Origin: Viscum album
Lineage: Eukaryota > Streptophyta > Magnoliopsida > Santalales > Viscaceae
Direction of reading: 5' to 3'
Assembly (NCBI GenBank): GCA_963277665.1
Contig: OY728122.1
Location: 1,547,538,868-1,547,602,867 of the forward strand
Length of the DNA: 64,000 nucleotides
The position numbers and the translations under genes are program-made. The notes under the pieces were generated by a model, which was not told the origin of the DNA, ran no database searches, and worked only from the letters and a program-made list of their open reading frames with translations. Positions 47,071 through 59,535 of the stretch are shown in pieces; the first letter of the stretch is position 1; each line of letters begins with the position of its first letter.

Positions 47071-48397
47071 CTATACACCTCTAAATTAAGAAATCAATCT
47101 CCCCTTATGTACAATCAATATAATTAATACAAGAAATATGGGATAAAAATCTACCCCATCCATGATTCTTAGATCTAGCTCAACATTCCTTGACAACCCA
47201 TTCTCTCTTGTTAATATATCTTCGACCCTTAGGTGATCTAAAAGGTACCTTAGGATTATGAAAATTTATATAAAATTCATTAGGAACTAACTTGTCCAAC
47301 CATATGATGATTTGAAATATCCTCACACTGACGAAAAATGGGTCCATATGAAATATTAATTTCCAAAACCAAGGGGAACTCCATGCATTAGTTAACACTT
47401 TATGACTATAAATCCAATGTTATATCAAGATAGACTACCAAAAAAATTAATCTATCTTGATCATATGAATTTAAATTAAATCCATTGATAAACACATTTT
47501 TGATGATCTAGTATCAAAACAAATATTATACTATTGTCAATGATACTAAGATCATACCTCATATAATAAATGGATTGAAACTCCTCTCCTTAGGTGTATG
47601 TTTTATTACATTTAAGTAGCTAGATTAATAACCCTAAGAAAAAATGATCTAATTATGATGTTTCCTTTTATTATATATACAAATCATAATTCTGGCTTCA
47701 TAGACCTTATCCACCAACTCATCTTCTATGACTAGTTCTAATCAAAATACTGACATTGAATGGTGTATCTCCTCCTACTATAGAATTATGAGTTGGTGTT
47801 GATTTTATCTAGCAGAGAACTAGTGGAAAAGTCTTCAAAAATTTATAGTGATGGCCCTATCTATATAGAGATCAACACATTAATGGGTCATTATAACATT
47901 GGGTCTTTGTATGAACTGGTCAGCCACACTAATAAATTCCTTTATACACACATTGAAACCATATTACTTTTTTTAAAATCTCTTAGTGATTATTACTATG
48001 CCTAGATGTATTTTCACCAAATAAAATATAAATCACTATGACTTTCAACCTCAAATTAATAAATATTTCACATAGGTATTAGGAAAATGTTCATCATTTC
48101 AGATATGGTGGCCAGTCATAATATGTTCATCTCATATCTGATGGAATACATGATCCCATAATAAAAATTTCTCTCCATAGATATCTCATTTACATTGTTA
48201 TTATGTGAAATTTTTTCGAGATTAGTGAATCAAGATGAACATTCCATTACATTTATAGTACCCTACTACAATTTCATGAATTTCATTGCTCAGTCAACTC
48301 TCAAGGACTCTAGGAAAATGTATTAATGAATTTTTGTATTGAATTACTTCTAGATCATTCCCCAGTAAAAATTTTCAAACTTAAGAACATCCCATTA
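47071..48397. other. Unassigned decayed sequence
   Basis: Two open stretches (47180-47398 on -, 47793-48005 on +) match nothing I can name. Probably protease/gag of E5 and more of E7. Confidence 0.4.
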
Positions 48398-48640
48398 TTA
48401 CAAGGTAGGTCTGAAAAGAATATACATGACAATAATCACTGTAATTTTAGGAGGTGTCATTAAATTATCAATAATATATTTCAACGAATGAATCCATGGA
48501 TATAAATCATTTGGACCACATTCCCCAAAAAATTGGATGGGATTTTCTATGGTAAATCCCTTATCAATGCTTACATAGTCTGTGTAGGTGATAGATCTCC
48601 AAGCATTAATTGAACTAGATATATAAAAATTCATCAATGA
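48398..48640 (-). pseudogene. E7: start of a Copia reverse transcriptase
   Basis: An open frame of 79 codons on the minus strand reads ITYTDYVSID, GFTIENPIQFFGECGPNDLY and PWIHSLKYIIDNLM. This is colinear with the entry to Copia RT (family: xPSxYxxY…EEDPxTFEEAxxGPDxxKWxxAMKxEIxSLM). Just upstream, in another frame (48641-48720), EPLVVPPIVPQIEQPIL resembles the Pro-rich linker before it. It is therefore a second, older Copia relic, separate from the element at 13278-42608. The rest of the RT is not recognisable. Confidence 0.55.
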
Positions 48641-48719
48641 TCAGAATTACATCTTATTTCGGGTAAAATAGGTTGTTCTATTTGAGGTACTATTGGTGGA
48701 ACTACTAGGGGTTCATGTC

Positions 48720-49789
48720 CCACCCCATCGATTGAATGGTCTTTCCCACCCAACTAGTGCTCAACTCATAATTTTATGGAGGCATGCATATGTAATTACA
48801 AGAAAAAACATATAAAAAATACTATGATGAATGTATTTCTGATAAGTATCAATGATTATATAACTAATTGAATGTAAGAGTCATTCTATAAAATTTTTTT
48901 AGGGACATGTTACCAGGGGTAATTTAATGTTTAAATATTAAGGTTCAATTATAAGGTTCTTCAATTTTATAACAGAGATTAAAAAAACATTATGTTGTTA
49001 CTATCATCCCCATTTAAATTAAACCTTTTCTTATAAGAGTTAATATTTTGTAATTTTTCCTATAATTTTTTTGTTAAATATATTTCTATTTAGATCTTAT
49101 AAATACTTATGATGTATATGTTACCACTAGAATTACATGTAACTAAAAAAATTCATTTACATCTAGTCATAGTATATATAAATTCCATATATTATGGTTT
49201 AATTATATGGATCACCATTACAAATATATATTGGTATAAAAATTATAAATTAAAATTTGAATCCATTTAATTTAAACCAATAGATGTTTTATCCCATGTA
49301 TCTAATAGTTTTTGGGATAAACATGTCACAATTTTTTAGTTAGGTTACATTATAAAACGTTGAAGAAAACACCATTAAGAATGTTGCATAAACATTATGT
49401 AAATAATTATTTCATCCAATTTCCTATATGAAATATTTAAAAAAAAATAGAGGAAAGAAGTCACATTAAATAATAAGTAATCCCTTAAATAAACATGGCA
49501 TAAAATATACATGAAATATTTAATCCTACATACCTATAATGAACAGGAGGAAATGATACATTTCTATACTCGGCCAAGGTTATAAATTAATAATCATTAA
49601 AAAATCATAAATAATGTGCATCGTGAAATGTTAAAATATTTGTAATTTTAATAGGTGAAATACAAAAAAAATGACTGATCACTGATAACATGTATTTCCC
49701 CTAAAACTTGGATTAGCTACTCCTAGTGAAGATTTATTTCTAGATTCTAACAGATCATATTCTATAATCTACCTACCCATAATAGTCAA
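48720..49789. other. Unassigned AT-rich sequence
   Basis: Expected to hold integrase of E6, but no integrase motif is recognisable in any frame. Confidence 0.4.
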
Positions 49790-49942
49790 CCATTGAAAAT
49801 AAATTCTTATGATTCTAATGTAATAAATACTATGAATAGTTAATTCATAAGAAACTAAACTCGAGGGCCACATAGTCTCAAGAATGCCTCCCTTAATTCT
49901 AGAGGATGATGAATAATATTGAGGGTTTATAGTGGTATGGTG
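49790..49942 (-). pseudogene. E6 Gypsy RNase H, degraded
   Basis: The minus strand reads YYSSSSRIKGGIL, then SSLVSYELTIHSIYYIRI and IYFQWLTIMG, colinear with VYSDASxIGLGGVLMQ...ASRQLxxYELNYPTHDLEL...FALKIWRHYLMG. The catalytic Asp is replaced by Ser. It begins at the E3 insertion point; the matching RT lies on the far side of E3 in the same orientation (61710-62220), so E3 split one pol gene. Confidence 0.6.
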
Positions 49943-49947
49943 GGGAA
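49943..49947. repeat. E3 target-site duplication, left copy
   Basis: GGGAA, identical to 61211-61215. Confidence 0.9.
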
Positions 49948-52014
49948 TGTAAGACCCCAATATTTCATAGTATGTTATATCATTAAAGAAATTCAATAGC
50001 TTGTGCTACATGCAAAAATGAGTTTGAGCGCACCACAACATACTAAACTAACTGTTAAAAAAGTGGTTATGAATAGTATTAACTAAATTTTGAAGCTTAT
50101 ATACTCTATATAATTTTAGCAACCATATTATGTGTTTCATAGATATAATATGAGAACAAATTCATTTTTTCAGATAATGTAAATATTTTTTAAACAACGC
50201 AATTTTAGATCCTTTTAATGGAGAATGTTTTTTAATACAAATATTTGACACTTTAATATATTCAATTTAATTAAAATAGTTTTTTCCTTATAAGAGGGGC
50301 ATCAAAAATTAGTTTGGATAAATTTTTGGGTACTTTTATGATAAATTTAATATTATTATGGATAGTAAAAAATTATAAGTTTTAATTGAAAACTACATTC
50401 ATAATTGAAATAATTTATAGAGATTAAATAGGAATTTGAATATATTGGAAGTATAATTAGATTATATTTTTATCATTTAATAAAATTTATGTCATAATAT
50501 TTAATTTAACAATTATATTTGACAAAAACAAGTGTCAATGTCTTAGTAGTTTTATTTTTTAAAAACCCACTTTTTTTTGACAATGAGAGTTAATTTTAAT
50601 TTAATAAATGCAACATATATGTTTTGAATTTGGTAAAATAGAATAAAATTTTTAATTCATAATATCAAAATTATCTTAGGGTAAATATTGGGTATTTTTC
50701 AGAAAACATTCAATTTTTGATGAGTAGTGAAAAACACTGTGTTATTATATAAAATCGTCTTTTTATGAAATTAAATGGTTTTTTATTTTAATATAGTTTA
50801 AGTAAAAATTGATACATAATACCTATATATGTTCAATGTAAATAATTTGAGTCATTTTGTAATAAGTTTTTATATATATATATATTTAACCAACATTTTA
50901 CCACCTTTTACCAACCTTCTACGAGCAATTGAAAATTTTCATAAAACATAATTTTACCGCATCTATGAGTTGAATTTTAAAAATACTAGAGACAAAGTTG
51001 ACATTAGTAAGTAAAATTTGGTTCAATATGATGAAAATAATTTTTGGTGCATAGTAACTTTTGGCTTTTATTTACCACGGTTAAAATTAAGTACGATAAG
51101 TAAAAATGATATTATAACTACCCTAACAGATGTCCTAATTCTCTTGGATAAGTATAATTCGACCAAACAAAATTAGGAGTAAAATATGTCCCCCTTTGAT
51201 CCATTTGAATAAATTTAGGACATTTATTATTATTTTATTTAAAAAAGAGTTAAAAGGGTTAAATTTAATGTTTAATAACTAAACCATTTTTAATATAGAT
51301 TTATACATAAGATAAATTCATCAAGAAATATTCATTAGAGATATAACATAATTTTATATATAATTTTATATTATTTATAATTTTTATACATTAAATAATT
51401 TAATTTATTTATGACACAATAATGATGAAGTAATTACCTTATTAAAGAATGATTAAAATAATTGATATTATAAATATCAAAATAAATGGAATTTGATATT
51501 AAAGATGAATTACACTAATTTTAGTGGTTAATATTTCATTTTATGGTTGGTTAAATAAATTTTATTTGAAGTGATAAATGTATTTGTGGCTTTCAAAAAA
51601 ATAAAAATTTAAATACTGTCAAAATTAATATAATTGAGTTTTTTAAAAAAATTATATTATAAATTCATATTATATTCAAGAAAATGTAAGGTTAGGCTAA
51701 AGATCATAGATAAGGTTATATATATTAATAATTAAACACATGGTGTTCTCTTATCTTTTATAGTATGTTTATTAAACATATAATATAAAAATACAAAGAA
51801 ACAAGGTAAAAGTCAAACTATTTAACTAAGAGTTAAATCTCAAAGATAAGGTTAATATGATGACCTAAAACTCTCTAAAGCCTATTGGATGAGTGGTTTG
51901 AGAAACATAATATCCTTATCCTTTAAATAATTCATTTCTGAGCCAATAGAAACATAAAATGAATTAATTATATAATAATATTTCATCCTTTTCCTAATTT
52001 GACCCTCACCTCTC

Positions 52015-52024
52015 TTATAAAAGG
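52015..52024 (+). promoter_or_regulatory. E3 LTR TATA box
   Basis: TTATAAAAGG, about 2.07 kb into the LTR, followed by GAAGTTCCCC. The other LTR has TGATAAAAGG at 58839-58848 in the same context. This sets U3 at about 2.1 kb and R-U5 at about 2.3 kb. Confidence 0.6.
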
Positions 52025-52362
52025 GAAGTTCCCCTTATTGTAATTTCACATCTCCAAAGCCATTTTTATTGGAGAACCACTACCCAAATATCCTTCCAAC
52101 ATTCCACCCTTCATCCAAATTTTCTTCATTTGGTCATAAATCTTTCCTATGCAGATCTTTAGATAAAATAAAAATGAATAACTCAAAGAAGAGGTAAATA
52201 TTTCATCACCTCTTTCATGTTCTTTTCTTCTTCCACTTCCGCATTTTTTATTCCATTCTAAAATGATAACTGCATTTTCTTCTATATATGGTGATGTTGT
52301 TATAGAAATTTTAAAACAATATTCATTATTCTATCCATCCTATAAATGAGAAAGTCATCATA

Positions 52363-52800
52363 CGTGTGTACTTACGGATTACCGTCCACACGTCGGGGTG
52401 TAGTTTGTTATTCAAACACTTCTTTATTTGGATGGGTATAATAATGAGTATAAATGATGTAAATAATAAATATAACATGTTAATGATTCAGTATATATGA
52501 TATTCCATCCAATTACATAGAATTTCACCATCAATATAATGATATTGTCGCTCATGTGTACGTACAGATTACCATCTCCACGAAGCAATGGAATTCATTT
52601 CCACATTCACCATTCAACAATTATTATAAAAATATATATTATTGATAAGTATGTAATATATGAAATAAAATTTCAACTTGATATATATATATATATATAT
52701 ATATTTATATGTACGTACATATATCGTATTCACCTACTTCCGTTCAATATGATATGAAAATGGTAATAGCGTTTATGCGTACAAACAACCTACTGTCTCC
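52363..52800. repeat. Repeated GTGTAC-TAC-GATTACC motif in E3 LTR
   Basis: The motif CGTGTGTACTTACGGATTAC at 52363 is flanked by an inverted CGTGTG/CACACG pair (to 52392); related copies begin at about 52553 (CATGTGTACGTACAGATTAC) and 52774 (TATGCGTACAAACAACCTAC), offsets 190 and 221 bp, each followed by a TCTCCA-like tail. The right LTR keeps three copies at about 59190-59620. Confidence 0.65.
52681..52704. repeat. (AT)12 microsatellite in E3 5' LTR
   Basis: 24 bases of AT; the other LTR has a like run at 59511-59534. Confidence 0.95.
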
Positions 52801-54389
52801 ATAAACAAAGCCTTCCATTTCATATATCTATCTATTATAAATATTTATATTATATATATATGATATATAAATCATGGTTTATATTCTGGAAGTATTTGAA
52901 TCATGATATAAATAATATGATCAAGAATAACAAGTTAAAACTCTTACGATAAAGAAAGAGATTATTACCCAAAATGTTAATTTTACAAGGAAATCACTAT
53001 TAAAAATGTATTATAAAGTTATAAATGAATCATGTATGATATAATAAATAAAAATATGGTTCTATTTTAATTTAATAACATTATATGGTCATTATATAGG
53101 AGGATAAATGTACCCTCGACGAAAGAAAAGTGCAAGGTAAGAGTTAATTTCAAAATCTCTTTATTATCCGATGTTGTTTTTACAGAAGTATCTACTAGAA
53201 AATATTTATTATCCATGTTAATGTTTAATGAAAGAGTTTTCAATGGTATATTTTTGAGGTACACTTTTATTAATTCATCATGTGAAATTATTTAAATATA
53301 TATTCTTCTAAATCATTCTCCTTAATGTCCATGTTTTCAAAATGGTTTTATAAGGATTTATTTATATAGACATGAATGGTTTTAAAATTCTAATTCCATT
53401 CAAAAGATACAAAGTGTTATGTGACACTTTGATTCAAAAAATAATTTAAATTTATTTCATTTAAAATTTTGTGACTTTTAAAAGTTTCCATAAAAATGGG
53501 ATATTTCTCTCAAAGAGTTTTGCAAATAATTTTCATCTATGTCAACATCCTTTGATGGATTTTAGTTTTCTTTTATGTTGATACAAATAATCCATATTGT
53601 ATTAATGGTTTTTGGATATGTATGATTGTGGATGTGTTATTTTTGTACCATTAATGGATTATGTATAAATTATTGAAATTTCATATGCCGGTTTTACTAT
53701 TAATTTTTATGTTACGTTCAATAATTTTCAGATGAGGAATGCATTGGACTTAGAATGTGATGGTTGAAGCCTTATATAGCTCCTTGATGTGTCGATAGGT
53801 CTCATGAGACAAACTAGTGTCTTGCCACAAGGCCTTGACAAAATCTTATTTATAGTCTTGGCACATGGCCTTGACTTTGATGTTATTAAGTTGGACATTA
53901 TGCATTCCATCATTATTAATGTAGAAATTGATATTGCATGTGATTATTTGACTAGTAAAATACCAATCAGAATAAGTATAGGGAATAATTTGATTTTAGA
54001 ATTTCCGTATTATACTAATGATTTTTTTAAAAGGTTCTATTGTAGTCTTATACATTTCCATAAATGTTTATGCTTATTTATGAAAGTTTCTTCTATATTG
54101 TAATCCTTATTGAGCATCTGTGATCATCCCATTCTTATGTTTTATTTTACTAGGATTCAAAGATGTGTTTTGTGATTGATAAGAAGGGTTAAGCTATGGG
54201 ATTAATGGTGTTCTTAAAGGATAATTTATGTCTGATTTATTTTCTAATGTGTAATCTAACGTTCATTTTTGTAATTCATTTTCCAAAACTTCTTAACTGA
54301 TCCGTCTTACAGGACTTGATTTTTTTTATCATGCCAATGTATTATAATAATGCACTGACTCCAGGTAACTGGGATCGAGGAATTATAGT

Positions 54390-54401
54390 TTGTATTAGGG
54401 G
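54390..54401 (+). other. E3 primer-binding site, degraded
   Basis: TTGTATTAGGGG two bases after the LTR end, where TTGGTATCAGAGG would be expected; the changes are mostly G-to-T and C-to-T. Confidence 0.6.
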
Positions 54402-54510
54402 ATGTTTGGAAATAACGTTGGGAACTAGATTTAGAAAAAATATGATTAGAGAACACTACCCTAATATTGACATTGAGGATTACTGTAGAGGAACATCTTG
54501 AATTTTTGTA

Positions 54511-54819
54511 TTGTTGAGATTATGTAATATTTCCATGAAATACATCACTATCTGGATACGAGTTAGTAGAGGTGGATTTAGCACAGATGTAGCTAGGGGT
54601 AAAACCCAAAAGCACCGCTTTGAGCTAGACTCGAATAGGAAATTGTGCATGACAATGGGCCTTGCTGCACTCTTGGTTACAACACTCCTGGGGGATATTC
54701 TTAGGATAATTTTCATTTTCTTTACAAACTACTATGAAGGATTTATGAGTATATACTTCCTCAAAGAAAACTTTTTTATGATTACAAATTATATCCATGA
54801 CCTGTTCAATTTATGTTAA
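54511..54819 (+). other. E3 copy of conserved leader block (102-codon frame)
   Basis: About 150 nt after the primer-binding site. The frame contains IRVSRGGFSTDVARGKTQKH, then RFELDSNR and MGLAALLVTTLLGDILR, colinear with the E4 copy at 38388-38579, followed by a hydrophobic tail not found in E4. The E1 copy (590-735) aligns at base level. The open frame survives although the neighbouring gag is full of stops. Function unknown; either a short leader peptide, a gag N-terminal piece, or an RNA signal. Confidence 0.5.
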
Positions 54820-54889
54820 CTATTTTACATGTTTGTAATTATGCATTGTGATTCATAAACTATCATATTGTATGCCATTTTATAGAAAT

Positions 54890-55400
54890 GGTGCCCAGTT
54901 GATGGATTGGGACCTCTAACAATACATGTGATCCAAAGAGTAAGAAGGATCATATCATTCATGGTATTAAGAAAACATTTAGAAAGGAAATAGTCTCCCA
55001 CATATTATCATCATATAAAGAAATGGTATCACGTTATAATAAGATAAGTAAATAATTTTTTGAGTTATATGTCTTTGAAGGGAAGCCAGAGAAGAAAAGG
55101 ATTGTAGTGAGATAGATGGATAGAGGGAATAAGGTAATGAAGGATTTTCTAATATGTGATAATTGTGGAAAGAACCACCATAATAAATGCTCGAATGGAA
55201 AGGGAGTTTTTTATATGTGTGGAGAAAAAGGACACCCTATATGTGATTGAAAGGGTGAGAAAATGGTTTCAAATTTACAATGCTTCATCTACCAGGAGTT
55301 GAGACACTACGCGAATCAATGTACAAATCATCAGAGTATACAAAAAATGCTGATATTGGATAATAATAAAGTTATGATACTACTAAATATAAAGAATAAT
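54890..55400 (+). pseudogene. E3 gag C-terminal half with zinc knuckles, degraded
   Basis: Read across a few stops: a capsid-tail-like segment (KKTFRKEIVSHILSSYKEM at about 54965-55025), then CDNCGKNHHNKC, YMCGEKGHPICD and CFIYQELRHYANQC (about 55155-55325). This is the CxxCGKxHxxxC + CxxCGxxGHxxxxC + CxxCxxxxHxxxxC series of plant Gypsy gag; single cysteines are lost in the second and third knuckles. E1 has the same series at 1219-1400. Confidence 0.75.
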
Positions 55401-55439
55401 GATTAAGAGTTATTATGTTGTAAATAATGTATTGCATCA

Positions 55440-55580
55440 TTTGAGTATTGTATTAATGATGTACATGTTATAAGAATTATATAGTATATAAGGATCGTAC
55501 TTCAGTACTATTTCATTAAGGACTTGAGATTGTGTGGAACAAAGAAAAGTTGCTCAATGGAAAGTTAATTTTTTTTTTTG
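55440..55580 (+). pseudogene. E3 protease start, very weak
   Basis: After gag, a fragment INDVHVIRII…YYFIKDLRLCG loosely resembles the strand around the Gypsy protease active site (VLFDSGASHSFIS…FxKxLGL). The D-S/T-G itself is not visible. Confidence 0.25.
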
Positions 55581-56746
55581 GAAAATACATGGTTGAAAGA
55601 AAGATAAAACAATAATATGGTACTGATACTAAGGTATCAGACTTGTAATAAGAGATTATTGATTTGGATAAATAATATTAGACATTTTTTACAGCATTGG
55701 AACTGGTTAATGGTTTGTTTATTTCATCGTTGTTGGAGTTTACAACATTTCTGGATAGGAGTATACCTAGTATTCTCTAAGAAATAAGGGAGTATAAATG
55801 TAATAAATATGGTTATAAGATAATTCATGGTGTTACTATGTTTTAAAATAGTACATGATGAAGTTATTACCATGTTATTATGTGGCCAAAAAAATCTTCA
55901 TTGTGTTCCCATCCTTATAAATTTTGGTCTGTGAGTTTTGAAAGATGTTCTTTGGATACGTCTAAAGGAAGTATTTCATTATTATTGACATTAGATACTA
56001 TTGTTATGGTTAAATCATTTAATGAGATTATTTTTGGATTGTCATAAAAAAGACAAACCGGAGGTCGGATGACAACCCGTCGCGTTTGGAAGGGCTGTGA
56101 GACTTGATCCCACAACCGAAGGGTGACAAGGGTCCATCACCTACAAGTAGAATATGCGGGGTCTGATATTTTATAATGTAGTTTTTATTTAATAGTCTGA
56201 AAAATGAATTAGAAATTCATTATTTTTAGAACCCTATATGATTAGGATAAATTGAATACATTTGAATTATATTATCTTTTTGAGTGAATGATGAGTTTGT
56301 GGTAGGAATTAGTTGGAGGATGAAACTCTATTTGAAAAGTATATTCCATTCCTCTTATTATATGAATAAAATATTTCTTTTACATCAGGGAATGGATCAT
56401 AAAACTAAAAATGTTTTATCCCAACACCTTATATATTGTTGAACCAATGATATTTTACATCATCGTAGATTTTGGCTTTAAGGTCATCATTTTTACAGTT
56501 TTTTGTGATTGATGACCTCAATAGCTTCTTATAAATATTTACATTTATCCACCAACTATATGTCTCTAATTTCCACCATTTTTCTCCAAATCATGATCAT
56601 AATTTGGTGGTTACTTTTTTATTTCCCCTTCGCTCTTATTATGAGTAATAATTAATAATAAAATTTCTGATGTGAGTTTTCCACCAAGGTATTTTTCTAT
56701 TTTGAACCTTTTAAAAAAAAATCAAATTGCAAGGACACAATTAATT
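55581..56746 (+). other. E3 interior 3' part, with a small GC/CpG-rich patch
   Basis: No pol motif. At about 56055-56160 there is a patch much richer in GC and CpG than its surroundings (ACCGGAGGTCGG, CCCGTCGCG, CAACCGAAGGG). I could not fold it into a tRNA. Confidence 0.5.
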
Positions 56747-56760
56747 AAAGGAGGGGAGAA
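56747..56760 (+). other. E3 polypurine tract
   Basis: AAAGGAGGGGAGAA directly precedes the 3' LTR. Confidence 0.88.
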
Positions 56761-59504
56761 TGTAACACCCCACGATTTCATAGTAAGTTATCTCATTAAA
56801 GTAATTCAATAGCTTGTGCTACACGTAACACTGAGTTCGTGCGCACCACAACTTACTAAACTAAATATTCAAAAGGTAGTTAAGAATTGTATTAACTGAA
56901 TTTTGAATCTCATATACTCTATATAATTTTAAAAACCATATTGTATGTTTCTTAGACAGTATATTAGAACTAATTCACTTTCTTCAGATAAAAAAAGTAT
57001 TTTAAAAAAATGTGATTTTACCGCCTTTTAATGGAGAACTCTTTTGAAAGAATATATTTGAAACTTTTATATATACAATTTAAAGAAATTAATTTCTTCA
57101 TTTTAAGAGGGACACAAAAATTTAGTTTAGATAAATATTTGGTAATTTTCTGAAAAATATGATATTTTTATGAATGGTAAAAAATATTATGTTTTAATTG
57201 AAAACTAATTTTTTAATTGAAATAAATTATAGTGATAAAATGTGAATTTGAATGGTTTGGATGTACAATTAGATGATATTTTTATCATTTAATACAATGT
57301 ACATCATTATATGTAATTTCACAATTAAATTGGACATAATCACTTTTCAATCTTTGGATAGTTTATACTATATAAAAACCCGCTTTTTTGTTTCGACAAA
57401 AAAAAATAATTTAAAATTGATAAATGAACCTTCTATGTTTTGAATTTGGTAAAATAGAATTTATATTTGAATTTAGAATATTAAAATTATCTTTCGGTGA
57501 ATTGTTGGTATTTTTCTGATAACATTCAATTTTTGATGATTAGTGAAAAACACTATGTTATTATATAAAACTAACCTTTTATTTAAATAATTAGTTATTT
57601 TATTTTAATTTATTTTAGGTCACAATAGTTAAATAATACCTATATATATTCAATGTAATACATTGGAGTCATTTTCTAATAATTTTATATAAAAAAATAT
57701 TATCGAACATTTTACCGCCTTTAACCCACCTTCTAGGAGCATTTACAAATTTTCATAAAACATAATTTTACCGCTTCTGTGAGTTGAATTTCAAAAACCC
57801 AAGATACACTGTTGAAATTATTATGTTAAATTTTCTTCAATAAGATGAAAATAATATTCGGTTAATAGATACTTTTGATGTTTATTTACCACAGTTAAAA
57901 GTAAATTGGGTAATTAAGGGTAAAATGATATTATAATTACTGTAACAAATGTCATAATACTATTGGATAGGTATAATTCTACCACAATCAACATTTGGAA
58001 TAATATATCATCCCCTTTGGTTCACTTAGATAAAATTATGACATTTATTATTATTTTATTTAAAGAAGACATAAAAGAGTTAAATTCAATGTTTAATAAC
58101 TAAATCACATTTAATATAAGGTTATACATAAGATAAATTCGACTATAAATATTAATTAAAAATATAACTTAGTTTACAACATAATTTTATTATATTTATA
58201 ATTTTTAAACATTACATAATTTAATTTATTTATGACATGATTATTATGTAGTAATTACATTATTATTGAATGATTAAAATAATTGATATTATAAATATCC
58301 AAATAAATGTAATTTGAGACCTCAGATAAATTACACAAATTTTATAGGATAACATTACATGTAAGGGTTAGATAAATAAATTTTATTCTATGTGATAATG
58401 TTTTTATGGATTTCAGAAAAATCAAAAACTAAATAGTCTAAAAATTGACATAATTGAGTTTTTAAAACAAATATTATATCATTAATTTATATAATATTAC
58501 TAAAAAAAATTGTTGGTCCAAATGACTTTGATAAGGATATATATATTTATTATTAACCACATGGGGTTAATTTTACTTGTTATAGTATGTTTATTAACCA
58601 TATAATTTAAAAATACAATGAGACATGGTATATGTCAAACTATTTAACTAAGAGTTAAATCTAAAAGTTAAGGTTAATATGATGACATAAACCTATCAAA
58701 AACCTTTTTTTTTTGAGAGGTATTAAACTAATACCTTCCTTGTAGTTTAAGTAATTCATTTTTGATCCATTAGAAACTAAAAATTAATTTATTATAAAAT
58801 ATCATTTCTAGCGTTTCATTGAGTGGCCCACACCTCTCTGATAAAAGGGCACTTCCCCATCATTTAATTTCACACCTCCAATGCCTTCTGGATTGACCAT
58901 AACCTAACCAAATATCCTCCCAAATTTCCTCAAATCATTCTATATTCCTTAATTTGGTCATAAATTAATCTTAAGGATCCCTTTTTATCATATCAAATGG
59001 TAGTACCCGAAGAAGAGGTAAATATTTCATCACCTCTTTTAAGATATTTTCTTTTTTTATAATTCTATTTCTTTGTTGTTTCCATTCTAAAATAATAACT
59101 CTAGTATCTTCTATATACTATGATGTTATTATTAAAATTGTACAACCATATTCATTATTCTATCCATCCTATAAATTAAAATTTTATCATATGTCTGTTC
59201 GTACGGATTACTGTCTCCACGTTGTGGTGTAGTTTGTTATTCAAACACTTAATTTTTTAGATGGGTATAATAATGATTATAAATAATTTAAATAATAAAT
59301 ATGAAATTTAAATTATTATGTATATATGACATACCATCCAATTACTTGTGATTTAACTAATAATATCATGATTTTGTCACTCGTGTGTACGTATGAATTA
59401 CCATCTACACGAAGCGATGAGATTCATTCCCACATTCACTATTCAACAATGATTATAAATGCATATATTATTAAAAAGTATGTAATACATGAAATAAATA
59501 TGTT

Positions 59505-59535
<31 letters not shown>

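Larger units (their letters stand above)
49948..54387 (+). repeat. E3 5' LTR
   Basis: 4440 bp, starting TGTAAGACCCC and ending AATTATA. Partner 56761-61210. Shared landmarks include TAGCTTGTGCTACA, TTAACTAAGAGTTAAATCT, GAAGAGGTAAATATTTCATCACCTCTTT (split here by small changes) and GTCTCATGAGACAAACTAGTG. Open stretches such as 53789-54103 lie in the LTR and have no family match. Confidence 0.92.

Noticed and set aside
53789..54103. 104-codon plus frame in the E3 5' LTR
   Set aside because: Not kept open in the partner LTR around 60600-60900; a chance frame.
56040..56165. Possible tRNA or structured RNA gene
   Set aside because: No cloverleaf with anticodon and T-arm could be found by eye; retained only as a composition anomaly.
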